Source: Klebsiella pneumoniae
GTDB taxonomy: Bacteria; Pseudomonadota; Gammaproteobacteria; Pseudomonadales; CAMAPQ01
Direction of reading: 5' to 3'
Length of the DNA stretch: 49,234 nt
Assembly (NCBI GenBank): GCA_945860125.1
Contig: CAMAPQ010000012.1
Span: 1 to 49,234, forward strand
This document shows positions 42,549-49,234 of this stretch, in pieces. The stretch's first letter is position 1, and every line of letters starts with the position of its first letter. A program made the translations under genes and the position numbers. The notes below the pieces were generated by a model. The model made no database searches, was not told the origin of the DNA, and was given only the letters and a program-made list of their open reading frames with translations.

Positions 42549-45500
42549 ATGACCGTATCCTGCAATGCGCCTCCTTCGAGTGCGTCTTCTTTAGGTTTTT
42601 CTTGGCAGTCTCCTCGTGTTTTATATCTATTCCTCACTATTTTTACTCTGTCAGGCTTTTCAGGTCTGATTTATGAGTCAATTTGGACGCATTATTTAAA
42701 GCTTTTTTTAGGCCATGCTGCTTATGCTCAAACCTTAGTGCTCTCTATTTTTATGGGGGGAATGGCAATAGGTGCTTGGATTGCAGGAAGATATATCTCA
42801 AAATTGAGTAATGCCTTAATCGCTTATGGTTGGGTAGAGGGATTCATTGGATTATTTGCGCTTATATTTCATGTGATTTTTAATCAGTTCTTAGACTTCT
42901 CCTATGAGCGTGTCATGCCACACATTAGCTCTGTTTGGGGTATTCATTTGTATAAGTGGATAACAGGTGCTTTATTAATTTTGCCTCAGTCTATTTTATT
43001 GGGTGCTACTTTTCCTTTGATGAGTGCAGGTCTTATTCAGCGGTTACCCAACTCAAGTGGACGTGTATTAGGGCTACTATATTTCACTAATAGTTTTGGC
43101 GCTGCTGTGGGGGTATTAACCAATGGTTTTATTCTTGTGCAGCTTGTTGGGTTACAAGGCAGTATGATTTTTGCTGGATTAATTAATTTAGTTTTAGCGC
43201 TTGTCGTCAGCTTGTTAGCCAAAAAAACAACTTCTCTACCTATTTGCAATGAGATTATATCTAATAAGCAAGAAAAGAGGGACGAAAATACAAGTAGTGT
43301 AGGTATCTCGCCTTCTGTATGCCCTTTGTTTTTTATTGTTTTATTCACAGGTCTTGCTTCTTTCATGTATGAAATTGGTTGGATAAGAATGTTAAGTTTA
43401 GTTTTGGGTAGTTCTACCCACTCTTTTGAAGTGATGCTTAGCGCTTTTATTCTTGGATTAGCCATTGGTGGTTTTATTATTCGTAACCATGCTGATCGCT
43501 TTAAAAATCCACTTCATATGCTGGGACGTATTCAAGTTACGATGGGTATCTTTGCGTTACTCACGCTACTGTTTTATAAAACACAGGCATTTGCCGGCAT
43601 GTCCACGTTCCTTTCAAATATTAAAAGGACAGAAGAGACTTATCTCCTCTTTAATTTATATAGTTTTATTCTTGCTGTAATTATCATGCTCCCTGCAACA
43701 ATTTGTGCAGGCATGGTTCTGCCGCTCATTACAAATATTTTATACAAAAAAGGCTCGGGAGCAGGTGTCATAGGCCGTATTTATGCTTGGAATACCTTTG
43801 GTTCTATTCTGGGTGTTTTTGTGGCTGTTCAGCTTGTTATGCCGGCATTTGGTGTTAAACAAGTCATTGTTATTGGCGCTGCGATTGATATTTTATTAGG
43901 TCTTGTTTTGCTCAAGAAATATGCGCCGATAAAAAATAATAAAAAACGAAAAGAATTAATATTTGCCGCTATTTTTTCGTTGTCTTTTATTGGATTTTTT
44001 GCTGCATATTTTCAATTTAATTCTAACCTATTAGCCTCGGGTATTTATCGATATGGGGTTGTAAGTAACGATTTAAATGTTGTTTATCACAAGGATGGTA
44101 AGACTGCCTCTGTAGATGTTTTGAAAAGTACCGTAGAGAATAATTATTATTTGATTAAAACAAATGGTAAAACGGATGCAGGGCTATATACAGAAGGTAA
44201 AAAGTACTCTGGTGATGAAACGACCATGATTTTATTAGGTGCTTTACCATTAGATTATGCCCCTGAAAGTAAACTTATTGCCAATATAGGTTTTGGTTCA
44301 GGTTTAACGGTTCATACGGTATTAGAATCACAAAAATTAATATCGCTTGATACCATAGAAATAGAGCCTGCGATGGTGAATGGGGCGCGGTTTTTTGAAA
44401 AAAGAGTGTATAACGCCTTTAATGATCCACGTAATCATATTCATTATGAAGACGCTAAAACCTTTTTTAGTCAGAATAATAAAAAATATGATGTGATTAT
44501 TTCAGAACCTTCTAATCCTTGGGTTAGCGGTGTTTCTAGCCTATTTACAGATGAATTTTATCGCCACGCAAAGCGTTACTTACAGCCTGATGGTTTATTT
44601 GTTCAGTGGCTGCAATTATATGAGATTGATATAAATTTAGTTGCAAGTGTCATGAAGGGATTAAATAAAAACTTTGATGATTATGTTGTTTATCAAGCCT
44701 CGGCTGGCGATATTATTATTCTTGCTAAACCAAAAGGTATGTTGCCAGAAAGGTCTGGCACTATTTTCGAAAACCCTAAACTAAAACAGGCGCTGACAAG
44801 AATTAATATTGCTTCTGCTGAAAATCTTACTATCCGTATGGTGGGTAAAAAGCAGGCTTTGGCGCCTCTTTTCGATTCGTTTGATGTTAGAATGAATTCT
44901 GATTATTTTCCCGTGATTGATCAGCATGCCGTGAAGTCGAGATTTTTAGACCATAATGCATTGGATATGACGAGACTTGTTTTATTTACAGGTATTGTTG
45001 ACTCACTATTTCAGTTAAATGAGCGTAAAAATGATGCGCGATTTATAGATAAAATTAAATTTAACCCCTCTTCAGAAGTGGTAAAGCATGCTATGACGAT
45101 TAAAGCAATTAATGATTACTATACGAAAGGTACAGTGGGTAATGTTGATGTTTCCATTCAAAAAACAGCGCTTGAACTTATTAATTCACTCAATGCAATT
45201 CAGTATTTATGTGATGAGACTTATATTAATAATGCTTGGTTTGCTAATGTAAAAGCTGTGATGTTCATGGGTGCTGGTTTATTTAATAAAAATGGTCTTG
45301 ATGCAATTTTTAAAAATATTGAAAGTGGCCTCTGTTTTTCTAAAATAGATTCAACCAATAAAACCTGGCTAGAAATTTTTAGGGCAATTAATTATAGAGA
45401 TGATCAGCGCATTGTTAATTTAACGGAAGTATTCATGCAGACAAATCATCCTGATATTCAGCTTAATTATGATTATCTTTTGGCCTTGCGTTGGTTATCG

Positions 45501-45623
45501 CTCTTAAATTTAAATCAATCGACGATCGTGCTTACTGAGTGGAAAAATAAGCCACAAGCACATCCAAATTTGATGTTACGTTTGCTTGTTGCTCAGGCCT
45601 ATAAACATGCCAATCTTAAGTAA
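42549..45623 (+). CDS. Fused MFS-like transporter and spermidine-synthase-like protein
   Basis: A 1024-residue protein. Residues about 25-480 hold about a dozen membrane segments of the type found fused to spermidine synthases (S-G-L-I-Y-E-S-I-W near 38; F-M-Y-E-I-G-W near 274). Residues about 500-760 form a SAM-dependent aminopropyltransferase-like domain (N-I-G-F-G-S-G near 578; I-E-I-E-P near 605; S-E-P-S-N-P-W-V-S-G near 650; F-V-Q-W near 692). The last 250 residues are a helical extension. The substrate is unknown: such fusions often lack the polyamine-specific residues. AAGGAATAAAAT precedes the ATG. It follows the trio by 147 bases on the same strand. Confidence 0.8.
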   Translation: MTVSCNAPPSSASSLGFSWQSPRVLYLFLTIFTLSGFSGLIYESIWTHYLKLFLGHAAYAQTLVLSIFMGGMAIGAWIAGRYISKLSNALIAYGWVEGFIGLFALIFHVIFNQFLDFSYERVMPHISSVWGIHLYKWITGALLILPQSILLGATFPLMSAGLIQRLPNSSGRVLGLLYFTNSFGAAVGVLTNGFILVQLVGLQGSMIFAGLINLVLALVVSLLAKKTTSLPICNEIISNKQEKRDENTSSVGISPSVCPLFFIVLFTGLASFMYEIGWIRMLSLVLGSSTHSFEVMLSAFILGLAIGGFIIRNHADRFKNPLHMLGRIQVTMGIFALLTLLFYKTQAFAGMSTFLSNIKRTEETYLLFNLYSFILAVIIMLPATICAGMVLPLITNILYKKGSGAGVIGRIYAWNTFGSILGVFVAVQLVMPAFGVKQVIVIGAAIDILLGLVLLKKYAPIKNNKKRKELIFAAIFSLSFIGFFAAYFQFNSNLLASGIYRYGVVSNDLNVVYHKDGKTASVDVLKSTVENNYYLIKTNGKTDAGLYTEGKKYSGDETTMILLGALPLDYAPESKLIANIGFGSGLTVHTVLESQKLISLDTIEIEPAMVNGARFFEKRVYNAFNDPRNHIHYEDAKTFFSQNNKKYDVIISEPSNPWVSGVSSLFTDEFYRHAKRYLQPDGLFVQWLQLYEIDINLVASVMKGLNKNFDDYVVYQASAGDIIILAKPKGMLPERSGTIFENPKLKQALTRINIASAENLTIRMVGKKQALAPLFDSFDVRMNSDYFPVIDQHAVKSRFLDHNALDMTRLVLFTGIVDSLFQLNERKNDARFIDKIKFNPSSEVVKHAMTIKAINDYYTKGTVGNVDVSIQKTALELINSLNAIQYLCDETYINNAWFANVKAVMFMGAGLFNKNGLDAIFKNIESGLCFSKIDSTNKTWLEIFRAINYRDDQRIVNLTEVFMQTNHPDIQLNYDYLLALRWLSLLNLNQSTIVLTEWKNKPQAHPNLMLRLLVAQAYKHANLK

Positions 45624-45641
45624 GCAGAGGCGTTAAAAAAA

Positions 45642-47402
45642 TTAAAAAGCGCCAAAGTAAAACGAGTTGTCTGATGAGATAATTGTAAATGGTAATGTTT
45701 CAGCAACAGATGATGAAGCATTACCTGATACAACATACTGCAACTGGCCGATTGCACTGTTTTGGTTGTTGCTAATGAGGGAGGCAAAATCAAGATTGAC
45801 GGGAATAGAAAAGAGCGATGAGCCTTTGATTGATTCATCTGTTGCCGTGTTTTTTAATATAAAGTCAGTCTGAGCTGTAATACCCACTAGTTGTTTTTTA
45901 TCTAATAAATCAGTGGGTACTTTTAACGTCCAAGTACTATTTGATAAGTTTATTGAAAATGAATTTATTTCCATGGTTCCTGATAATGTCAGAGATATTT
46001 TTCCTAAATTGTTTTTTGCTGAGAGAATTGAGAAATCAAATAAAGTATTGTTTTCTTTTCCGTTAATCGTAAGCAATTTATCTTTGAGGCTATATTTTAC
46101 CGTAAGATCTTTTGTATTAATGAAAGTAATACTTTCAAACAGTGAACAAAGATCAGACGTGCCTTGTATGGTGATGCCTAAAGTGGCACACAAAATATCA
46201 AAATTTTCAATTAAACCTAAGTTTTGACACAGTGCAGAATAGGGTGCTTGTAGCATCGGACATAAAGAAGATTGTGCAAATTCTGGAATGAGCGGAATGA
46301 GCATCCATTGCATTAGCCAATTCCATGAGTCAGCTGATACCACGAAAAAATCAAGAAAAAGTAGCGTGCTATTATAAGACGTTTTGATCAGATTATTTTC
46401 AGCTAGTTTTTCAATTTCTTCTTGTGTGTAAAGTTGATGGCTTTCATCATAAATCATGCTTTTAGAGCTGTTATTATCTTCTAGTGCCTCATTTTTTTTT
46501 CTAAGCAGCATTGCGGCAGATTGTTTTAAATTGAGATATTGTGCGATATAGCTGCCTTGGCCGGCAAGCTCAGAAAGAATCAGTTCTTTTGTTTTGCTGC
46601 CTGTTTGTGATTTTTCAATGGCATATTTTTTCGCTGTTTGTTGAATAAGCTCAGCACTTTTTTCATTCTGTGTAAAACCTAAAAAAGCTGCGTTTATTAA
46701 AGATAAATTCAGTGCGTTGATCTCATTTTCAATTTGAATATCAAAAGAGGTGAGATCATACGGTTGAATTTGTGTCAGTGATTGAGTAAGACCAAGGGTA
46801 TCTGCAATTTTTTTATTTTCAGCAATAATGGTTTGTGCGTTAGGTGGGTTGCTTTGCGCCTTGATTGCCGCAGAAGCAAGTGTGCTGATAGGCGTTACAG
46901 AAAAACTAGGTGGTGCGCTTTGATGAGAGGCTTCTGTGCCTTCCCATAGAGCGCTGAGCTGAAAATTTTCCGCTGTTTTATAATCCTCACCAAAATCAAT
47001 TTGATCATTTTGATTAAAGTCATATTCTTTAGAGGCTGTTTTGCCGCATCCTTCCGGATAGTCGCAGATGGCAATTGTTTTGTCTTTTTCACTTTGAAGT
47101 TGTATTTCAATTGGGCCGCTATATTGGCTTGGAATGTTCAGGTTATAAAGTCCGGTCTGATCTGTTGTTGTTTGATCTAGTAAAACAGGCTGACCTTCAA
47201 TCCATCCAATGGCTGTAATTTTTGCATATTTAATGACACCTTTTACGGCACGACCTGATGCAAGATAAGAGGTGCTACGCTCGTAAGGCCAAGTGACAGG
47301 TGTTGCTTCGGTTGCGTTTTGTTTATCTTTTTCAACAGGTTGGCATGATGTTATAAGTAAAAGAGATAAGCTATAAATAAGAAAAAGCGGAAAATGATAC
47401 AT
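45642..47402 (-). CDS. Large lipoprotein with a carboxypeptidase-regulatory-like N-terminal domain
   Basis: A 586-residue protein with lipobox L-I-T-S-C at residue 20. Residues about 45-110 look like an Ig-like beta-sandwich (S-G-R-A-V-K-G-V-I-K-Y-A then G-L-Y-N-L-N-I-P). An EF-hand/dockerin-like loop, D-F-N-Q-N-D-Q-I-D-F-G-E, follows at about 128-139 and may bind calcium. The middle is helical and the C-terminal third beta-rich. I do not recognise the whole protein. It converges with the fused transporter/synthase gene (stop codons 18 bases apart) and diverges from the 5'-nucleotidase gene. Confidence 0.62.
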   Translation of the reverse strand: MYHFPLFLIYSLSLLLITSCQPVEKDKQNATEATPVTWPYERSTSYLASGRAVKGVIKYAKITAIGWIEGQPVLLDQTTTDQTGLYNLNIPSQYSGPIEIQLQSEKDKTIAICDYPEGCGKTASKEYDFNQNDQIDFGEDYKTAENFQLSALWEGTEASHQSAPPSFSVTPISTLASAAIKAQSNPPNAQTIIAENKKIADTLGLTQSLTQIQPYDLTSFDIQIENEINALNLSLINAAFLGFTQNEKSAELIQQTAKKYAIEKSQTGSKTKELILSELAGQGSYIAQYLNLKQSAAMLLRKKNEALEDNNSSKSMIYDESHQLYTQEEIEKLAENNLIKTSYNSTLLFLDFFVVSADSWNWLMQWMLIPLIPEFAQSSLCPMLQAPYSALCQNLGLIENFDILCATLGITIQGTSDLCSLFESITFINTKDLTVKYSLKDKLLTINGKENNTLFDFSILSAKNNLGKISLTLSGTMEINSFSINLSNSTWTLKVPTDLLDKKQLVGITAQTDFILKNTATDESIKGSSLFSIPVNLDFASLISNNQNSAIGQLQYVVSGNASSSVAETLPFTIISSDNSFYFGAF

Positions 47403-47511
47403 ATGCTCAGTCAGCCTAGTGTAAAAGATAGTTTTTTATTGGTCTTAATTTAAATATAGAGTTGGATAGTTGATTTGGAAATGAAGTAATTAATTCAATG
47501 TGAGGTGTAAC

Positions 47512-48423
47512 ATGATTGCTCCGCAGCTTAACGAAAAATTAGTGATTGGTATTTCATCACGTACTTTATTTAATCTAGACGAAAGCCACCGTATTTTTGA
47601 AGAGCAAGGTGTGCAGGCTTATCGTGACTATCAAATTCAACATGAAGATGAAGTGCTGGAGCCAGGAGATGCTTTTCCTTTAGTTAAAAAGCTATTGGCT
47701 ATTAATCAGTATTTTGATAAAGAGCGGGTAGAAGTCATATTATTATCTCGTAATACTTCTGATACAGGTTTACGAGTTTTTAACTCAATTGAACAGTTTA
47801 AATTAAAAATTTCACGTGCAGTTTTTACCGGTGGCAGAAGTCCTTACAAATATGTTTCTGCTTTTGGCGTACATTTATTTTTATCGACTAATCAAGAAGA
47901 TGTTGCGCGTGCACTCTCTGAAAATTTTCCAGCAGCAACAATTTTACATTCTAGTACAACAACATTTGATCAAAGTGAAGACCCTGTTTTGCGTATTGCT
48001 TTTGATGGCGATGCAGTTTTGTTTTCTGATGAATCTGAACGACTTTATCAACAAAGTGGTTTATTTGCTTTTACAGAAGCAGAAAAGAAAAGAGCTAAAG
48101 AGCCGCTATTAGGTGGGCCTTTTAAGCCTTTTTTAACCATGCTAACGAATCTTCAAAAGAATTTGCCTGATTCAGTGCTTAGAACAGCACTGGTAACAGC
48201 ACGTTCTGCCCCAGCACATGAGCGTGTTATTCGTACATTGAGGGATTGGGGTATTACGATTGATGAAAGCTTATTTTTAGGCGGGCTTGATAAAGGGCCT
48301 TTTTTAAAGGCATTTTGTGCTGATATTTTTTTTGATGATCAAGCAAAACATTGTGATTCAGCTAAAGAACATGTTGCAACGGGGCACGTACCTCATGGCA
48401 TTATGAATTTAAAGGCAGTATAA
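47512..48423 (+). CDS. 5'-nucleotidase (PF06189 type)
   Basis: A 303-residue HAD-like cytosolic 5'-nucleotidase of the family typified by N5C1-like bacterial proteins. Visible signatures are L-V-I-G-I-S-S-R-T-L-F-N-L near residue 10, V-I-L-L-S-R-N-T near 74, A-F-D-G-D-A-V-L-F near 161, T-A-R-S-A-P-A-H near 233 and I-F-F-D-D-Q near 274. It should dephosphorylate nucleoside monophosphates. The ATG at 47512 follows GAGGTG by about 5 bases; an in-frame GTG at 47500 is less likely. No operon partner is evident. Confidence 0.85.
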   Translation: MIAPQLNEKLVIGISSRTLFNLDESHRIFEEQGVQAYRDYQIQHEDEVLEPGDAFPLVKKLLAINQYFDKERVEVILLSRNTSDTGLRVFNSIEQFKLKISRAVFTGGRSPYKYVSAFGVHLFLSTNQEDVARALSENFPAATILHSSTTTFDQSEDPVLRIAFDGDAVLFSDESERLYQQSGLFAFTEAEKKRAKEPLLGGPFKPFLTMLTNLQKNLPDSVLRTALVTARSAPAHERVIRTLRDWGITIDESLFLGGLDKGPFLKAFCADIFFDDQAKHCDSAKEHVATGHVPHGIMNLKAV

Positions 48424-48546
48424 AAATTCAAGTTACAAATTTTATTATTTTGCTATCTCGTATATCAAGGAAAGTTTAACGCAGGCTTGCTAGGCTTTGA
48501 AGTAGGTACTCATTTTCTTGAGTTTTGTAGTAAGGATGAGCGTTAC

Positions 48547-49059
48547 ATGATTAAAACAATATTATTTGCAACTGATTTGGGCCTTTATAGCTCCTATCTT
48601 CTTCAACATGTGTTTGCTTTGGCTGAAAGGTATGATGCCAAGATAGAGGTTGTTCACGCGGTTGAACCTCTAGGTGTTTTCGCTGATGCTTTATTGGAGA
48701 CTTATGTGCCGAAAGAAACATTTGAAGATCTTCGTTCTTACGGAATGATAGCTGTTATGGAAGCTATTCGTGAACAAGTTATTGATGTTTTTAATGATGA
48801 GTTTATTGAGTCAGATCTTAATGTGGCACGTATTAGCGATATTAGTGTCGTGCGTGGTTACCCTTCCGATGTCATTTTAAATCGCTGTCGTGAAGTGAGT
48901 GCTGATTTGATCGTGCTAGGTTCACATAGTCCTAATAATCAGCAGACTAATTTATTAGGTTCTACTGTTTCTAAAATATTGCAGTTAGCGGTTGTGCCTG
49001 TTTATATGATTCCTATTAGTTCCTGCTATCGCGTTGGCATTGAGCGCAAAGCTTCCTAA
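48547..49059 (+). CDS. Universal stress protein family (UspA-like)
   Basis: A 170-residue single-domain Usp. The N-terminal strand I-L-F-A-T-D-L-G-L-Y-S and the C-terminal L-I-V-L-G-S-H-S...L-L-G-S-T-V-S-K-I-L are typical. The ATP-binding pattern is G-x2-G-x9-G-S/T in ATP-binding members; here the second Gly is Ser (G-S-H-S), so nucleotide binding is uncertain. The ATG at 48547 is chosen over an upstream in-frame TTG because homologues start I-K-x-I-L-F-A-T-D and AAGGA lies upstream. It is the last gene before the insertion sequence. Confidence 0.85.
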   Translation: MIKTILFATDLGLYSSYLLQHVFALAERYDAKIEVVHAVEPLGVFADALLETYVPKETFEDLRSYGMIAVMEAIREQVIDVFNDEFIESDLNVARISDISVVRGYPSDVILNRCREVSADLIVLGSHSPNNQQTNLLGSTVSKILQLAVVPVYMIPISSCYRVGIERKAS

Positions 49060-49087
49060 CATTTTTTTGCCCGTTTTCTTATAAAAT

Positions 49088-49234
49088 TAGGACTTACGCA
49101 AGCTTCATTTTAATCGAAGGATTTTTGAGCTGTTGACAGAGATAATCATCAAGTAATCCATGTTTAAGTTGATAAAGTGTTTTCCCTATTTTTCTCGCAA
49201 CTTCAGCCATCCTGACCCAAACGAGGAAAGCACA
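49088..49234 (-). mobile_element. Insertion sequence, transposase-side end (partial); likely parent of the MITEs
   Basis: From 49088 the sequence TAGGACTTACGCAAG matches the terminus of the MITEs at 2528, 8506 and 20657 over 14 bases. It is joined directly to a minus-strand transposase frame whose stop codon TAA lies within this terminus. The rest of the element is beyond the window. Confidence 0.8.
49094..49234 (-). CDS. Transposase, C-terminal 46 residues (cut by window edge)
   Basis: The open frame runs into the window from the right and ends at the TAA at 49096-49094. Residues visible include L-V-W-V-R-M-A-E-V-A-R-K-I-G-K-T-L-Y-Q and L-K-H-G-L-L-D-D-Y-L, then K-N-P-S-I-K-M-K-L-A-stop. 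This reads like the C-terminus of a DDE transposase, but the catalytic part is not visible and the family is not assigned. The stop codon is inside the terminal inverted repeat, as is common in compact insertion sequences. Confidence 0.7.
   Translation of the reverse strand, partial: CAFLVWVRMAEVARKIGKTLYQLKHGLLDDYLCQQLKNPSIKMKLA

Noticed and set aside
1-49234. CRISPR arrays, prophage genes, rRNA genes and replication origins.
   Set aside because: No regularly spaced repeats with unique spacers, no phage structural genes, no rRNA sequence and no DnaA-box cluster were seen.

Overview
The window looks like the chromosome of an AT-rich gammaproteobacterium. The evidence is the gene set: prfB with the classic UGA frameshift, lysS, ung, mutY next to yggX, queF, yadG/yadH, uvrB and gcvT. 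A host-associated member of the Legionellales is plausible because of the Fic protein, a very large unassigned protein with a PLP-enzyme-like core, and a repeat downstream of tRNA-Ser that I associate from memory with Legionella genomes. That placement is inference. Most genes are intact and closely packed, and convincing rho-independent terminators are scarce.

Layout. 1-143: end of an IS5-type element. 144-2498: a lipoprotein, a condensation-fold acyltransferase-like protein and a Ser/Pro-rich orphan. 2528-4579: a miniature inverted-repeat element (MITE), then mtnC-mtnD-mtnB of methionine salvage on the minus strand. 4697-10814: orphan small genes, an HD-GYP phosphodiesterase, the yadG/yadH ABC exporter, a second MITE, queF, and a GGDEF diguanylate cyclase. 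10968-14330: prfB, lysS, ung. 14332-17666: a metal-uptake group (small secreted/membrane protein, outer-membrane barrel, ZnuA-like binding protein, ZnuB-like permease) without an ATPase. 17876-22610, minus strand: fic, gcvT, a DUF4124 protein, a third MITE, tRNA-Phe, yggX, mutY. 22675-23913: hisB-hisH. 23933-27231, minus strand: an aminotransferase, a UreG-like GTPase lacking the metal-binding CPH motif, an orphan [2Fe-2S] oxidoreductase subunit, and receiver and Hpt domains split at an A7 run. 27285-29520: uvrB and tRNA-Ser. 29521-29990: a repeat-rich, gene-free stretch. 29991-33098: the 1035-residue protein. 33172-39467: DUF2760, two Hsp70-like proteins and an MipA/OmpV-like barrel. 39590-45623: an uncharacterised envelope cluster (orphan, BNR-repeat protein, two membrane proteins, fused MFS/spermidine-synthase-like protein). 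45642-49059: a large lipoprotein, a 5'-nucleotidase and a universal stress protein. 49088-49234: the end of a second insertion sequence.

The strongest structural result is a family of about 102-bp MITEs (three full copies and one degenerate end). Their TAGGACTTACGCAA terminus is identical to the end of the transposase element at the right edge, which is the likely mobilising parent. One copy has replaced the stop codon of mtnC. The most interesting coding candidates are the 1035-residue protein, the UreG-like/[2Fe-2S] pair, the DUF2760-Hsp70-Hsp70 operon, the 39.6-45.6 kb envelope cluster, and a MutY with Glu in place of its catalytic Asp.
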